From the NCBI GenBank assembly GCA_021324795.1, contig JAJPIK010000037.1, positions 1 through 59,918 of the forward strand: DNA of 59,918 nucleotides. The letters are read 5' to 3'. The translations under genes and the position numbers were made by a program. The notes under the pieces are model-generated. The model was given only the letters and a program-made list of their open reading frames with translations. It was not told where the DNA came from and made no database searches. Below are positions 26,813 through 34,429 of this stretch, one piece after another; positions within the stretch are counted from its first letter, which is position 1; every line of letters starts with the position of its first letter. The stretch is from Chloroflexota bacterium (GTDB lineage: Bacteria > Chloroflexota > UBA6077 > FW602-bin22 > CADDYW01).

Positions 26813-28532
26813 AACATCGGCCCATTAGTCGCTGTCTGGCTGGTTGTTGACCGGGGGAAAGGCGCATGGGTAGCTCTGGGCGACTTCACGTTGGGCAGAT
26901 TCGCCCTAGAAAGCTGATGACCATGCGTCCACCCTCCTGGCATCCACCCGTCGAGCTGTCCGCTCTCGAAGGGTCGATTGTCAAGCGAATCAAGCGAGCC
27001 AAGCTCTTCGCGTTCTTGCGGCGAGTCCGCCACGAGCTGTTCTCCGACGCCTTCCAAGAGGAACTCGCTACCCTCTACGCGGCCAGCCCCTTGGGCCAGC
27101 CCCCGGTCCCTCCGGCCAAGCTCGCCCTGGCGACCATCGTCCAGGCGTACGTCGGCGCCTCCGACGACGAGGTCATCGAAGCGCTCACGATGGACCGCCG
27201 CTGGCAGCTTGTCCTGGACTGCCTCGGCTGCGAGCAGGCCCCCTTCGGCAAGGCTACTCTCCAACGCTTCCGCGACAACCTCCGCGCGGCGAACCTCGAC
27301 CGCAGACTCATCGAGCGCACGGTCGAGATGGCCGAGAACGACCGAGGGGTGAGCCCGCGCCAGTTGCGAGCCGCTCTCGATTCGAGCCCGCTCTGGGGAG
27401 CCGGCCGGGTCGAGGACACCGACAACCTCCTGGGCCACGCCCTGCGCAAGGCTAGCGGCGTGATCGCCCGCCAGCAGGGGCGGGGGCTGGCGGAAGTCGC
27501 AACCGAGCGCGGAGCGCCAATCCTCGGAGGGCCGAGCCTGAAGGCCGCACTCGACCTCGATTGGGATGCTCCCGATCAGCGCCAGCGGGCCTTGGGGCTC
27601 GTCCTTGGGGCACTTCAGGCGGTCGAGACGAGCCTTGCCGAGCACCCCGAGGTTGCTTCCGCGCCCGAGGTCCACGAGCCGGGGCAGGCGAGCCTGGCGG
27701 TAGCCCATCGGGTGCAGGCCCAGGACGTCGAGGTGGGGGCCTCTGGCCAGCCTACGCTGCGCAAGGGGGGCGCCAAGGACCGACTCGTCTCGGTCGAGGA
27801 CCCCGCGATGCGTCAGGGCCGCAAGAGCCGGAGCCAGCGCTTCGCCGGCTTCAAGCGCCACGTGCTCCGTGACCTCGACCGGGGCCTGATCCGAGCGGTG
27901 GCTCGCACTGGCGCCAATGTGCCCGATGCCCGGGCCGCCGAGGAGATCAAGACTGACCTCGAGCCGCAGAAGGTCGTCCTCCGGGAGCTTCACATCGATC
28001 GAGCCTACCTGACGAGCACGCTCGTTCGGGATCGGTTGTCCGAGACTGCGATCTACTGCAAGCCCTGGCCGGTGCGTAACGGCGGGCAGTTCCCGAAGAC
28101 CGCCTTCGCTCTCGACTGGCAGAAGCAGACGATCTCTTGTCCCAACGAGATCACGGTGCCTTTCGAGGTCGGTGGAGTAGTTCACTTTCCACCCGAGACC
28201 TGCGCCACCTGCTCGCTCCGCGAGCGCTGTACCCGCAGCAAGGGGCAGGGCCGCAGCGTCTCGATCCATCCCGACGCGCAACTCCTGGCGGAGCTGCGCG
28301 AGCGTCAGTTGCCTCCTCTGGGGCGAGCCAAGCTGCGCGAGCGGGTCAAGGTCGAGCACGCCCTGGCGCACGTCGGCCATTGGCAAGGCAAGCGTGCCCG
28401 CTACCGTGGCCAGCCCAAGAATCTCTTCGATCTGCGCCGGATGGCGGTCGTCCACAACCTGCACGTGCTCCAACATACCGACCTTGCCTCTCATCAGAAG
28501 GCTGCATGACCACTAATGGGCCGATGTTCTAG
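26809..28532 (+). mobile_element. IS1182-family insertion sequence with CTAG target duplication
   Basis: The element spans 26813-28528 (1716 bp). The left end AACATCGGCCCATTAGT (26813-26829) and right end (28512-28528) are perfect 17-bp inverted repeats. CTAG occurs on both sides (26809-26812, 28529-28532) and is palindromic, so it may also be read as part of 21-bp inverted repeats. One transposase gene fills the element. The ends are intact, suggesting recent insertion. Confidence 0.9.
26866..28509 (+). CDS. IS1182-family DDE transposase
   Basis: A 547-aa transposase. The N-terminal half has the DUF772-type region (PPAKLALATIVQAYVGASDDEVIEALTMDRRWQLVLDCLG, PFGKATLQRFR). The DDE core includes LDSSPLWGAGR (first Asp), DPAMRQGRKSRSQRFAGFKRHV, ELHIDRAYL (second Asp), a Cys-rich CATCSLRERCTRS segment and RVKVEHALAHVG (Glu). 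This layout is characteristic of IS1182. The frame is uninterrupted and a purine-rich GGGGGAAAGG precedes the ATG, so it is probably functional. Confidence 0.9.
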   Translation: MGSSGRLHVGQIRPRKLMTMRPPSWHPPVELSALEGSIVKRIKRAKLFAFLRRVRHELFSDAFQEELATLYAASPLGQPPVPPAKLALATIVQAYVGASDDEVIEALTMDRRWQLVLDCLGCEQAPFGKATLQRFRDNLRAANLDRRLIERTVEMAENDRGVSPRQLRAALDSSPLWGAGRVEDTDNLLGHALRKASGVIARQQGRGLAEVATERGAPILGGPSLKAALDLDWDAPDQRQRALGLVLGALQAVETSLAEHPEVASAPEVHEPGQASLAVAHRVQAQDVEVGASGQPTLRKGGAKDRLVSVEDPAMRQGRKSRSQRFAGFKRHVLRDLDRGLIRAVARTGANVPDARAAEEIKTDLEPQKVVLRELHIDRAYLTSTLVRDRLSETAIYCKPWPVRNGGQFPKTAFALDWQKQTISCPNEITVPFEVGGVVHFPPETCATCSLRERCTRSKGQGRSVSIHPDAQLLAELRERQLPPLGRAKLRERVKVEHALAHVGHWQGKRARYRGQPKNLFDLRRMAVVHNLHVLQHTDLASHQKAA

Positions 28533-28536
28533 CTGA

Positions 28537-28845
28537 TTGACGATAGCTAGAGCTGTCTTACGGTATCCGCGAACGTCGCCCTTGGTATTCTTGGCATACC
28601 ACTTCGTGACGGAGCTCATGGCCGACGAGGGGAGACACTTGACGGCGACCAAGCAGATTGGTACGAGTCGGGAGCACCTGCTGGCGGAGGCGCGAAGGTA
28701 CTTTCAGACGCTGCCGCCCGACGAGTATCCCAACCTGACCAAGTTCGTCGACTACGTCGCCGAGGGCGACGCCGATGGCCTTTTCCATTTTGGGCTAGAG
28801 CTGTGGATCCACGGTCTCGAGCGACTCCCAGAGCCTCGCACCTGA
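28537..28845 (+). pseudogene. TetR-family regulator fragment lacking its DNA-binding domain
   Basis: A 102-codon open frame matching only the ligand-binding C terminus of TetR/AcrR regulators. It has AYHFVTELMADEGRH, then LAEARRYFQTLPPDEYPNL and the family-like FHFGLELWIHGLERL ending. No helix-turn-helix is encoded upstream, where the IS1182 element begins 8 nt away, and left of the IS is ftsQ. I read it as a 5'-truncated remnant; as an expressed peptide it would not bind DNA. Confidence 0.65.
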
Positions 28846-28882
28846 TCCGGGTCAGTCCTTATTGCAACCCCACTTCGCCTCG

Positions 28883-30355
28883 TCAGCGCAGCGAATCGAT
28901 CCGCTCGACCCGTTCGTTCAGCCGCTGCTCGGCATCGCTGCCGCGCATCTGGCGCGTATATACCGACATCCGGCGGGCAACTGGTCCACCGCGCTGTTCA
29001 TTTGCCGTCGTCGAGGCCTGCAAGTCTTGAACGTCGAGCAGGTCTGCTCGCCAGGTCAGTAGCGCGTGCCGCAAGGCATCGCGGACCTCGCGATAATCCG
29101 GAACGGCGTAGAGGTCCGTCTGCTCACGGGGATCGGTCTCGCGGTCGAAGAGTCGTCCGGTCCCTTCTTCAAAATAGTACTCCAGCTTCCAGCGTTTCGT
29201 CGCCAAGGCGCAGGACTTGTAGAGCGTCGCCACGGCGGCACGGCGTGGCGATTCCCGACCGTCGCGCAGGGGAGTAAAGAGGTCGAAGCCCTGGACGGTC
29301 GGGCACGACGTTCCGGCCGCGGCGAGGATCGTGGCGGTGAGATCGTTCCAGATCGCGAAGTCGCGTCGCTCACCGCGAGGGAGGGTGCCTGGCAAACTCA
29401 TGATCAGCGGCACGCGCCAGGTCTCATCGTAGAAATTATGCTTGTCGGCGAAACCGTGATCGAAGAGCGCGGTGCCGTGGTCCGAGGTATAGATCACCAG
29501 AGTGTTTTCGCGCAAGCCCCGCTCGTCCAGGTAGCTGAGCAAGCGGCCAATCTGGGCATCGCAGTAAGCCGCTAAGCCGTAGTACAGCCGGCGGCAGGCG
29601 TCGATTCGCGCGTGGTCCGGCTCACCATCCGGGAAGGCCGGCGAAGCATCCTCTTGTCCCAGGTAGCCAAGCAGCCGCCGGAGGTGCACGGGCTGACATG
29701 CCAGATCGCCGGGCGAGTAATTGAGCGGTGGCAATGACCGGTTGTCATAGAGATTTGCCCAGCGCCCCGGAGGATCGAACGGCTCGTGGGGACTCAGCAT
29801 GGAGCAAAAGGCGAAAAAGGGTTCGCGTTTTTCGTTCACCGCCCGCTCGATTTCCTGAATCGTCGTATCGACGAGAAAGGCCTCGGAAAAGAGGTCCTCC
29901 GGCACCGGGTTGGGATGATTGGTCGCTCGACTGTACCCATGCGCGCGCAAGTGGTGCGCGTAAAAGTCATGCGAGTCCGAGTTCTTTTCGCCCTGGAGGA
30001 CACGCTGAACGTCGAAGGATGCTGGCACTGGCCCAAAGTGTGCCTTTCCCACCAGGATATTCGTGTACCCTTGGGCCTTGAGCAGGTCCGGGAACACCGT
30101 CAGGTGAGTGCGGCGCTCAATCCCGTTCTCGATCGCTCCATGGACTGGCGTGTGAACACCGGTCAGGAGGCTGACCCGGGCCGGCATACACACCGGCGAG
30201 CTCGTATGGGCGTTCTCAAACGTGACGCCTTCGGCCGCCAGTCGGTCGAGATTCGGCGAGATTGGCCCCTCCGGCCAGCGTGGGTTGCCATAGCAGGCTA
30301 ACGTGTCGCAGCGCGAGGTGTCAGTCGTGATCAGTAGGATGTTCGGCTTGTCCAA
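28883..30355 (-). CDS. sulfatase/phosphoester hydrolase of the alkaline phosphatase superfamily
   Basis: A 490-aa type I sulfatase-like enzyme. The N terminus has the metal-binding NILLITTDTSRCDTLACYGN, followed by the modification signature SSPVCMPARVSLLTG (C-x-P-x-R, Cys converted to formylglycine), GKAHFGP, YTSDHGTALFDHG and DLYAVPDY. No signal peptide is seen, so it is probably cytoplasmic. The start is a TTG with GGAGG just upstream. The substrate, a sulfate ester or phosphonate monoester, is not predictable. It is convergent with the TetR fragment. Confidence 0.85.
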   Translation of the reverse strand: MDKPNILLITTDTSRCDTLACYGNPRWPEGPISPNLDRLAAEGVTFENAHTSSPVCMPARVSLLTGVHTPVHGAIENGIERRTHLTVFPDLLKAQGYTNILVGKAHFGPVPASFDVQRVLQGEKNSDSHDFYAHHLRAHGYSRATNHPNPVPEDLFSEAFLVDTTIQEIERAVNEKREPFFAFCSMLSPHEPFDPPGRWANLYDNRSLPPLNYSPGDLACQPVHLRRLLGYLGQEDASPAFPDGEPDHARIDACRRLYYGLAAYCDAQIGRLLSYLDERGLRENTLVIYTSDHGTALFDHGFADKHNFYDETWRVPLIMSLPGTLPRGERRDFAIWNDLTATILAAAGTSCPTVQGFDLFTPLRDGRESPRRAAVATLYKSCALATKRWKLEYYFEEGTGRLFDRETDPREQTDLYAVPDYREVRDALRHALLTWRADLLDVQDLQASTTANEQRGGPVARRMSVYTRQMRGSDAEQRLNERVERIDSLR

Positions 30356-30384
30356 CCTGCCTCCCGTTTCAGCTTATCCTGAGT

Positions 30385-30414
30385 ATTATGATTGGTTGAT
30401 CTCAGCGATTGCAA
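30385..30414 (-). promoter_or_regulatory. candidate sulfatase promoter
   Basis: On the minus strand TTGCAA (30414-30409), an 18-nt spacer and CATAAT (30390-30385) precede the TTG start by about 30 nt. The match is moderate. Confidence 0.4.
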
Positions 30415-30620
30415 CGACACTGGCCTTGCAAACGCACGAAGCAGGAGGTATCCCATGACATCGTTAAGTCGCTGACTCGCCTGGGCCGGGCAAAGCCTTT
30501 GGAGGCTTGACGCTGGCAGTGTAGCGGTACTGGTGTGTCTGGCCAAACGACGGCAACGACCGATCATCACCTCTGTGGGGGAGGAAGCCACATCGTTCAG
30601 CCCGGCCACCCGCGAGGGAC

Positions 30621-30782
30621 GTCTCATCGCCCGACGACCGAATTCTCCCGGTCAGTTGCAGTCAGCGGATCGTCACGCTTCTTCAGAACAGTGGCTACGA
30701 CGTAACCTACCGCGAGTTCGTCGGCCCCCACATCGTGCTGACCTGGATCGCGCGAAGTGCAGTCGCCTGGTTTACTAGGTAA
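30621..30782 (+). pseudogene. C-terminal fragment of an alpha/beta hydrolase (esterase)
   Basis: In the frame of 30621 the sequence reads SSPDDRILPVSCSQRIVTLL, then NSGYDVTYREFVGPHIVLTWIARSAVAWF, ending in TAA at 30782. This matches the last third of the carboxylesterase/phospholipase family (acid Asp of DDRILPV and catalytic His of the GPH motif). No upstream nucleophile domain is recognisable in 30430-30620. The rest of 30356-30960 contains a short hairpin (30493-30508) and a REP-like repeat but no intact gene. Confidence 0.65.
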
Positions 30783-30909
30783 GTGGCAGGTCTATTGAGT
30801 TCCGCGAAGCGGTCATGAGAATTTTCCCTCTTGCAAGCCACGATACAATTCACATTAGGAGTTTCATCTGGCCCATGGGCTACCAAAAACTGGTGACATT
30901 GGCAGGCAG

Positions 30910-30948
30910 CCCTCAGCCCTAACCCTCTCTCTTGGGGAGAAGGAATTT
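30910..30948. repeat. REP-like palindromic repeat, copy 1
   Basis: The sequence begins CCCTCAGCCCTAACCCTCTC and ends GGGGAGAAGGAATTT, an imperfect palindrome. A second copy is at 53573-53610. Both sit about 20 nt ahead of a gene start. It resembles the CCCTCACCCTAACCCTCTCCC-type intergenic repeats seen in many bacterial genomes. Confidence 0.6.
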
Positions 30949-31031
30949 CCGCGGAGGCAGATGACAGATTGGTCTTCCCGCGATGGGTTGGACGATTCGT
31001 CGCCGGTACTCGCGCCTTCCGTGGGATTGGG

Positions 31032-32354
31032 ATGGTGCCACATCCGGCTGCACTGGCCAAGCTGCCTATCACCGGCCCCCCATCGCCATCCCAAACGATG
31101 CCAGCTTCGTCCAGTGAGCCCGCTCTATCGCCCGCCGTGGACTCCGAGCGCCTGCGCGCGCATCGCGAGCTATTACTCGAAGCCGGCCGGATCGCATCCT
31201 GGCACCGGCCCGCCGAGGAGCAAGCGCGCTCAATCCTCGATCACATCTTGAAATTGCTCGGCGCCGAGCGCGCCTTCCTGACTCTGGAGCCAGAGGTGAC
31301 CGGCCAGAGAATCTGGACAGTCGGGCGAAGCGCCGATAGCCAGGATCTGGCCGAACCAGGCTCCAGCGTTTTAGCTTTGATTGATCAGGTGCGCGAAAGT
31401 CGACAGCTACGGACCAGAAGCCCGGTCCTGTCGCAACCCGACGAGGACAAGAATCATCAGTCCACTCGCGATGAGCACCGTATCATCGTTATCCCCCTCC
31501 TATGGGACGATCGTCTTACCGGGGTCTTATCGATCGCCGGCTTTTCCTCTTGGCCGACCGAGGGCGATTTAGCTGTCGCGATCGCCGTTGCCCGCCAAGT
31601 CGCGGTCGCGATCGAGTCGGCGCAGGGCATTGCCGAGCAGAAGTCTTTGCGGGAGGAAAATGCGCGCCTGATCACCCAGCTCCAGATCAAGGTTGACGAG
31701 ATCGGTCGTTCCCGACAACAGATTACCACTGCCGAAGAACGTCTCCGTCGGGAGATTGCCGAGTTGCTCCATAGTCGCGTCCAGACGCGGCTTCTCCTCG
31801 TCTGGCATAAATTGGGAATCTGTTCGGACTTACTAGCGACCGAGCCGGAACAAGCCAGCACGTTGCTCAATGAGGTGCGCGATGAGGTTGATCAGATTCG
31901 CGAGCAGGAGATCCGCGAGGCAAGTCATCTCCTTCACCCCTCGATTATCCGGGTAGGGTTGGTCCCTGCCGTCCGTTCACTGACCAATCGCTTCGAGGAT
32001 TACTTCCGGGTTTCTCTGCAGATCGATCCACGATTAGTCCAGCTCGACGCCCCAACCAACAACCAGATCGATGACACCTTGCGGCTGACTGCCTATCGAG
32101 TACTCGAAGAGGCGTTTTCCAACATCTATCGTCACGCTCGGGCGAATCTGGTGGAAATCTCTTTACAGGTCAGCGACGAAAACCTTCTGCTTATTACCGT
32201 CCGCGACAACGGCCAGGGCTTCGATCCTTCTCAGATCAAGCTCGGCCTGGGACTGAGCAGCATCGCCGGTCGCGTCGATCAGGTAGGTGGGACCTGGGAG
32301 ATTGAAGGCGCCGTCGATCAGGGAACAACCCTAAGGGTACGTCTGCCGCTCTAG
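31032..32354 (+). CDS. GAF-domain sensor histidine kinase (NarL-type partner kinase)
   Basis: Soluble sensor kinase. A GAF domain (about residues 40-195) precedes a coiled coil (EENARLITQLQIKVDEIGRSRQQI) and a dimerisation/phosphoacceptor segment REIAELLHSRVQTRLLL with the candidate His encoded at 31770-31772, as in HisKA_3-related kinases. The HATPase domain shows AYRVLEEAFSNIYRHA (N box), DNGQGFD and LGLGLSSIAGRV. The start is uncertain: TTG 30969, ATG 31032 and ATG 31098 are in frame, and the best ribosome-binding site (GGAGG, 30952-30956) feeds an ATG at 30961 in another frame. It is convergent with the LuxR regulator. Confidence 0.75.
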   Translation: MVPHPAALAKLPITGPPSPSQTMPASSSEPALSPAVDSERLRAHRELLLEAGRIASWHRPAEEQARSILDHILKLLGAERAFLTLEPEVTGQRIWTVGRSADSQDLAEPGSSVLALIDQVRESRQLRTRSPVLSQPDEDKNHQSTRDEHRIIVIPLLWDDRLTGVLSIAGFSSWPTEGDLAVAIAVARQVAVAIESAQGIAEQKSLREENARLITQLQIKVDEIGRSRQQITTAEERLRREIAELLHSRVQTRLLLVWHKLGICSDLLATEPEQASTLLNEVRDEVDQIREQEIREASHLLHPSIIRVGLVPAVRSLTNRFEDYFRVSLQIDPRLVQLDAPTNNQIDDTLRLTAYRVLEEAFSNIYRHARANLVEISLQVSDENLLLITVRDNGQGFDPSQIKLGLGLSSIAGRVDQVGGTWEIEGAVDQGTTLRVRLPL

Positions 32355-33064
32355 ACGTGGACAGGCCGAGCGGGAGTCGCTTCCGGCACGCTGAACCGGC
32401 TCTCCTGGAGATACGTCAAGACTGCTTTGACCCGCGGGTGGAGAGCGTTCCGTCCGCGATCGATGCCCAACTGCTGGTACAAGAGATTGATCTGATTCTC
32501 CACGGATTTCTCGGCAAGAGTGAGCTGCTCGGCAATCGCGGCGTTCGAAAAGCCTTGGGCGATCAGAGCCAGGATCTCTTGCTGTCGCGGAGTCAAGCGT
32601 GAAAGTGCTCCGCCCGGTCGCGGGCGCATGCTCCCCGCTAATTGAGGATCCAGAACGACCAGCCCAACCGTTGCGCCCTCGATGGCCCGTTGCAGCGCAT
32701 GCACGTCACTCACTGATTTCTTGAGTAGATACGACCAGCCAGTGAGCACTTCACTTGGCAGAGACGATAAGAATTGAGGGTCGCCATGATTTGAAAGTAG
32801 GACGATTCCAAGGGTCGGCCAGCGTTGGCGAAGCAGCAGGCCCAACTGGACGCCATTCAAAGCGGATCTGAGATCAATGTCGAGAATTGCCACGTCCGTG
32901 TCGAGGTGTCTCATTGCTTCGAGGGCCGCTACCCCATCGCCGTACGCCCCTACTACGTGAAAATTTGGATGCTGGGAAAGCGCGACTCGGAGCAGATCCC
33001 GATAGAGACTCTCATCCTCGACGATGACGAGCTTGATCTTGTCAGTTGCGGTCGTGACAAGCAT
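32351..33064 (-). CDS. NarL/LuxR-family response regulator
   Basis: A 237-residue two-domain regulator. The receiver has KLVIVEDESLYRD (acidic pocket), the phospho-Asp in VAILDIDLRSALNGVQ, and SYLLKKSV with the conserved Lys. The C-terminal LuxR helix-turn-helix is LTPRQQEILALIAQGFSNAAIAEQLTLAEKSVENQINLLYQQLG. The ATG at 33064 has GAGGG 6 nt upstream; the open frame beyond it is not conserved. It shares a CTAG with the convergent kinase gene: each stop codon uses three of the four bases, and the pair likely forms one phosphorelay. Confidence 0.85.
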   Translation of the reverse strand: MLVTTATDKIKLVIVEDESLYRDLLRVALSQHPNFHVVGAYGDGVAALEAMRHLDTDVAILDIDLRSALNGVQLGLLLRQRWPTLGIVLLSNHGDPQFLSSLPSEVLTGWSYLLKKSVSDVHALQRAIEGATVGLVVLDPQLAGSMRPRPGGALSRLTPRQQEILALIAQGFSNAAIAEQLTLAEKSVENQINLLYQQLGIDRGRNALHPRVKAVLTYLQESRFSVPEATPARPVHV

Positions 33065-33191
33065 GACCATCCCTCTTCGCGCATTGCTTCCCTCATTATG
33101 TATTATCGACAGACAGACGGCAGACGGTATGCCCTGAAAGTCCCAACGCAAGCAGTACTTCTCAGCCATCGTTGATGATATTTCTTGGGTG

Positions 33192-33210
33192 CTAGCCACT
33201 AATTGGCTAG
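33192..33210. promoter_or_regulatory. inverted repeat in the regulator-terpene intergenic region
   Basis: CTAGCCA (33192-33198), CTAAT and TGGCTAG (33204-33210) form a perfect 7-bp inverted repeat between the divergent LuxR regulator gene and the terpene operon. It is a candidate operator for either side. Confidence 0.4.
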
Positions 33211-33322
33211 TGCTACCCCTGTGACCAGACTCCGGAACTCCCCACCGGACATGTGCGTCTACCCCCTACTAGTACTTTTGCGCTACCTCTAGACTGAGTT
33301 CAGTTAGGAAATCTTAGCTACT

Positions 33323-33340
33323 CGACGAGAAATCTCGTCG
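33323..33340. promoter_or_regulatory. palindrome in the terpene operon leader
   Basis: CGACGAGA (33323-33330), AA, TCTCGTCG (33333-33340) is an 8-bp perfect inverted repeat, 17 nt upstream of the terpene synthase GTG. It could be a dyad operator or an RNA hairpin just before the GGGGAG ribosome-binding site. Confidence 0.45.
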
Positions 33341-33357
33341 GACGGGGAGCGCCGACA

Positions 33358-34389
33358 GTGTCTCTGATCCGTACAACGAACCAGATCGACCGTCTGATGC
33401 CACTCGCGGAAGCCGAAGCAATCGCCGAAGCTTCACCCCCGGGTAGCGTCCAGAGTCAGTTTCTGCAGGCTCTACCCCGCGCCGAGTATGCCCAGATCTT
33501 CTCTCTCGCCGAGCAGGTCGCCGATGCGCTCGGCTGCTGGGCAGCTCGATATCCGCTGATTCGCCGCGTCCGTGTTCGCCCGTTATCGCTCTCGGTGGTC
33601 GCGGCAGCTCCCTTTGATACTCTGGATGCACTGATTACCACGGCCAAAGTTAGCCTCTGGGTCTTTACCCTTGACGATCTGTTCGACGAAGAGGGGCTAT
33701 CGGCAGGTGAATTAGTCCGACGCGCTCGCCACTACCGACAGATCACTCGAGGTGAGTTCTCTGGCCCGTGGGACGATAGCTTAGCCGTCGCCCTCGCCGA
33801 CGTGCGACGCGACCTGGTCCGCTTTCCGTTATTCGCCTTGCTGAAAGACGAATGGAGCAAGGCGCTCATTGGGACAATCGACGGGATGATTCGCGAGCAG
33901 TACTGGCGACGCCAGCTTCGTCGCCACGGTAACAAGGCGCTCCCGTCCTACGAAGCCTACGTCGCCAACGGGCGATACAGTATTGGCGGCCCACCGCACA
34001 TCTGGTCAGCATTGATCACCACCAACGACCCGTCCACTCTCGACCATCTCGATCTGCTCCGCTCAATGGAGGAAATCGCCTCTCGGTGCGTGCGTCTCGC
34101 CAATGATCTACGCAGTTATGGCAAAGAGATCAACGAAGAGAAGATCAATAGTCTCTTGCTGGTCGGTCGCAATTTGGCCGAGCGGGGACTCCCCGAATAC
34201 GCCCGGCACGACCGCGCTGAGACTTTCATCCGCGGCGAGATCGCCCGGGGTCTTGCCGATCTGAGCGAACTCCACGCTCGCGCCCATACCCAGACCAAGC
34301 ATCCGGAGACGGCAATCGCGCGGATCGCTCATTTTGTTTGCGAGTTCTACACCTATTATGACTACCATACCTTCCAATCATGGCGATGA
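33358..34389 (+). CDS. class I terpene synthase
   Basis: Ionisation-initiated terpene synthase of the bacterial all-alpha fold, 343 aa. The metal-binding aspartate motif is D106-D-L-F-D110 (DDxxD), and the NSE triad is N249-D-L-R-S-Y-G-K-E257, both complete. A conserved Arg/Tyr pair appears near the C terminus. These enzymes ionise prenyl diphosphates. With a class II cyclase gene directly downstream, the likely substrate is a bicyclic diterpenyl diphosphate made from GGPP. The GTG start has GGGGAG 8 nt upstream. It is the first gene of a five-gene unit. The product cannot be predicted. Confidence 0.85.
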   Translation: MSLIRTTNQIDRLMPLAEAEAIAEASPPGSVQSQFLQALPRAEYAQIFSLAEQVADALGCWAARYPLIRRVRVRPLSLSVVAAAPFDTLDALITTAKVSLWVFTLDDLFDEEGLSAGELVRRARHYRQITRGEFSGPWDDSLAVALADVRRDLVRFPLFALLKDEWSKALIGTIDGMIREQYWRRQLRRHGNKALPSYEAYVANGRYSIGGPPHIWSALITTNDPSTLDHLDLLRSMEEIASRCVRLANDLRSYGKEINEEKINSLLLVGRNLAERGLPEYARHDRAETFIRGEIARGLADLSELHARAHTQTKHPETAIARIAHFVCEFYTYYDYHTFQSWR

Positions 34390-34429
34390 ATGCTCCAGCA
34401 GGAGCGCTCTCGCGGAAACGAGGACGATA

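Noticed and set aside
26809..28494. 561-aa minus-strand ORF inside the IS1182 element
   Set aside because: It is the antisense shadow of the transposase in high-GC sequence; the forward frame has the DDE motifs.
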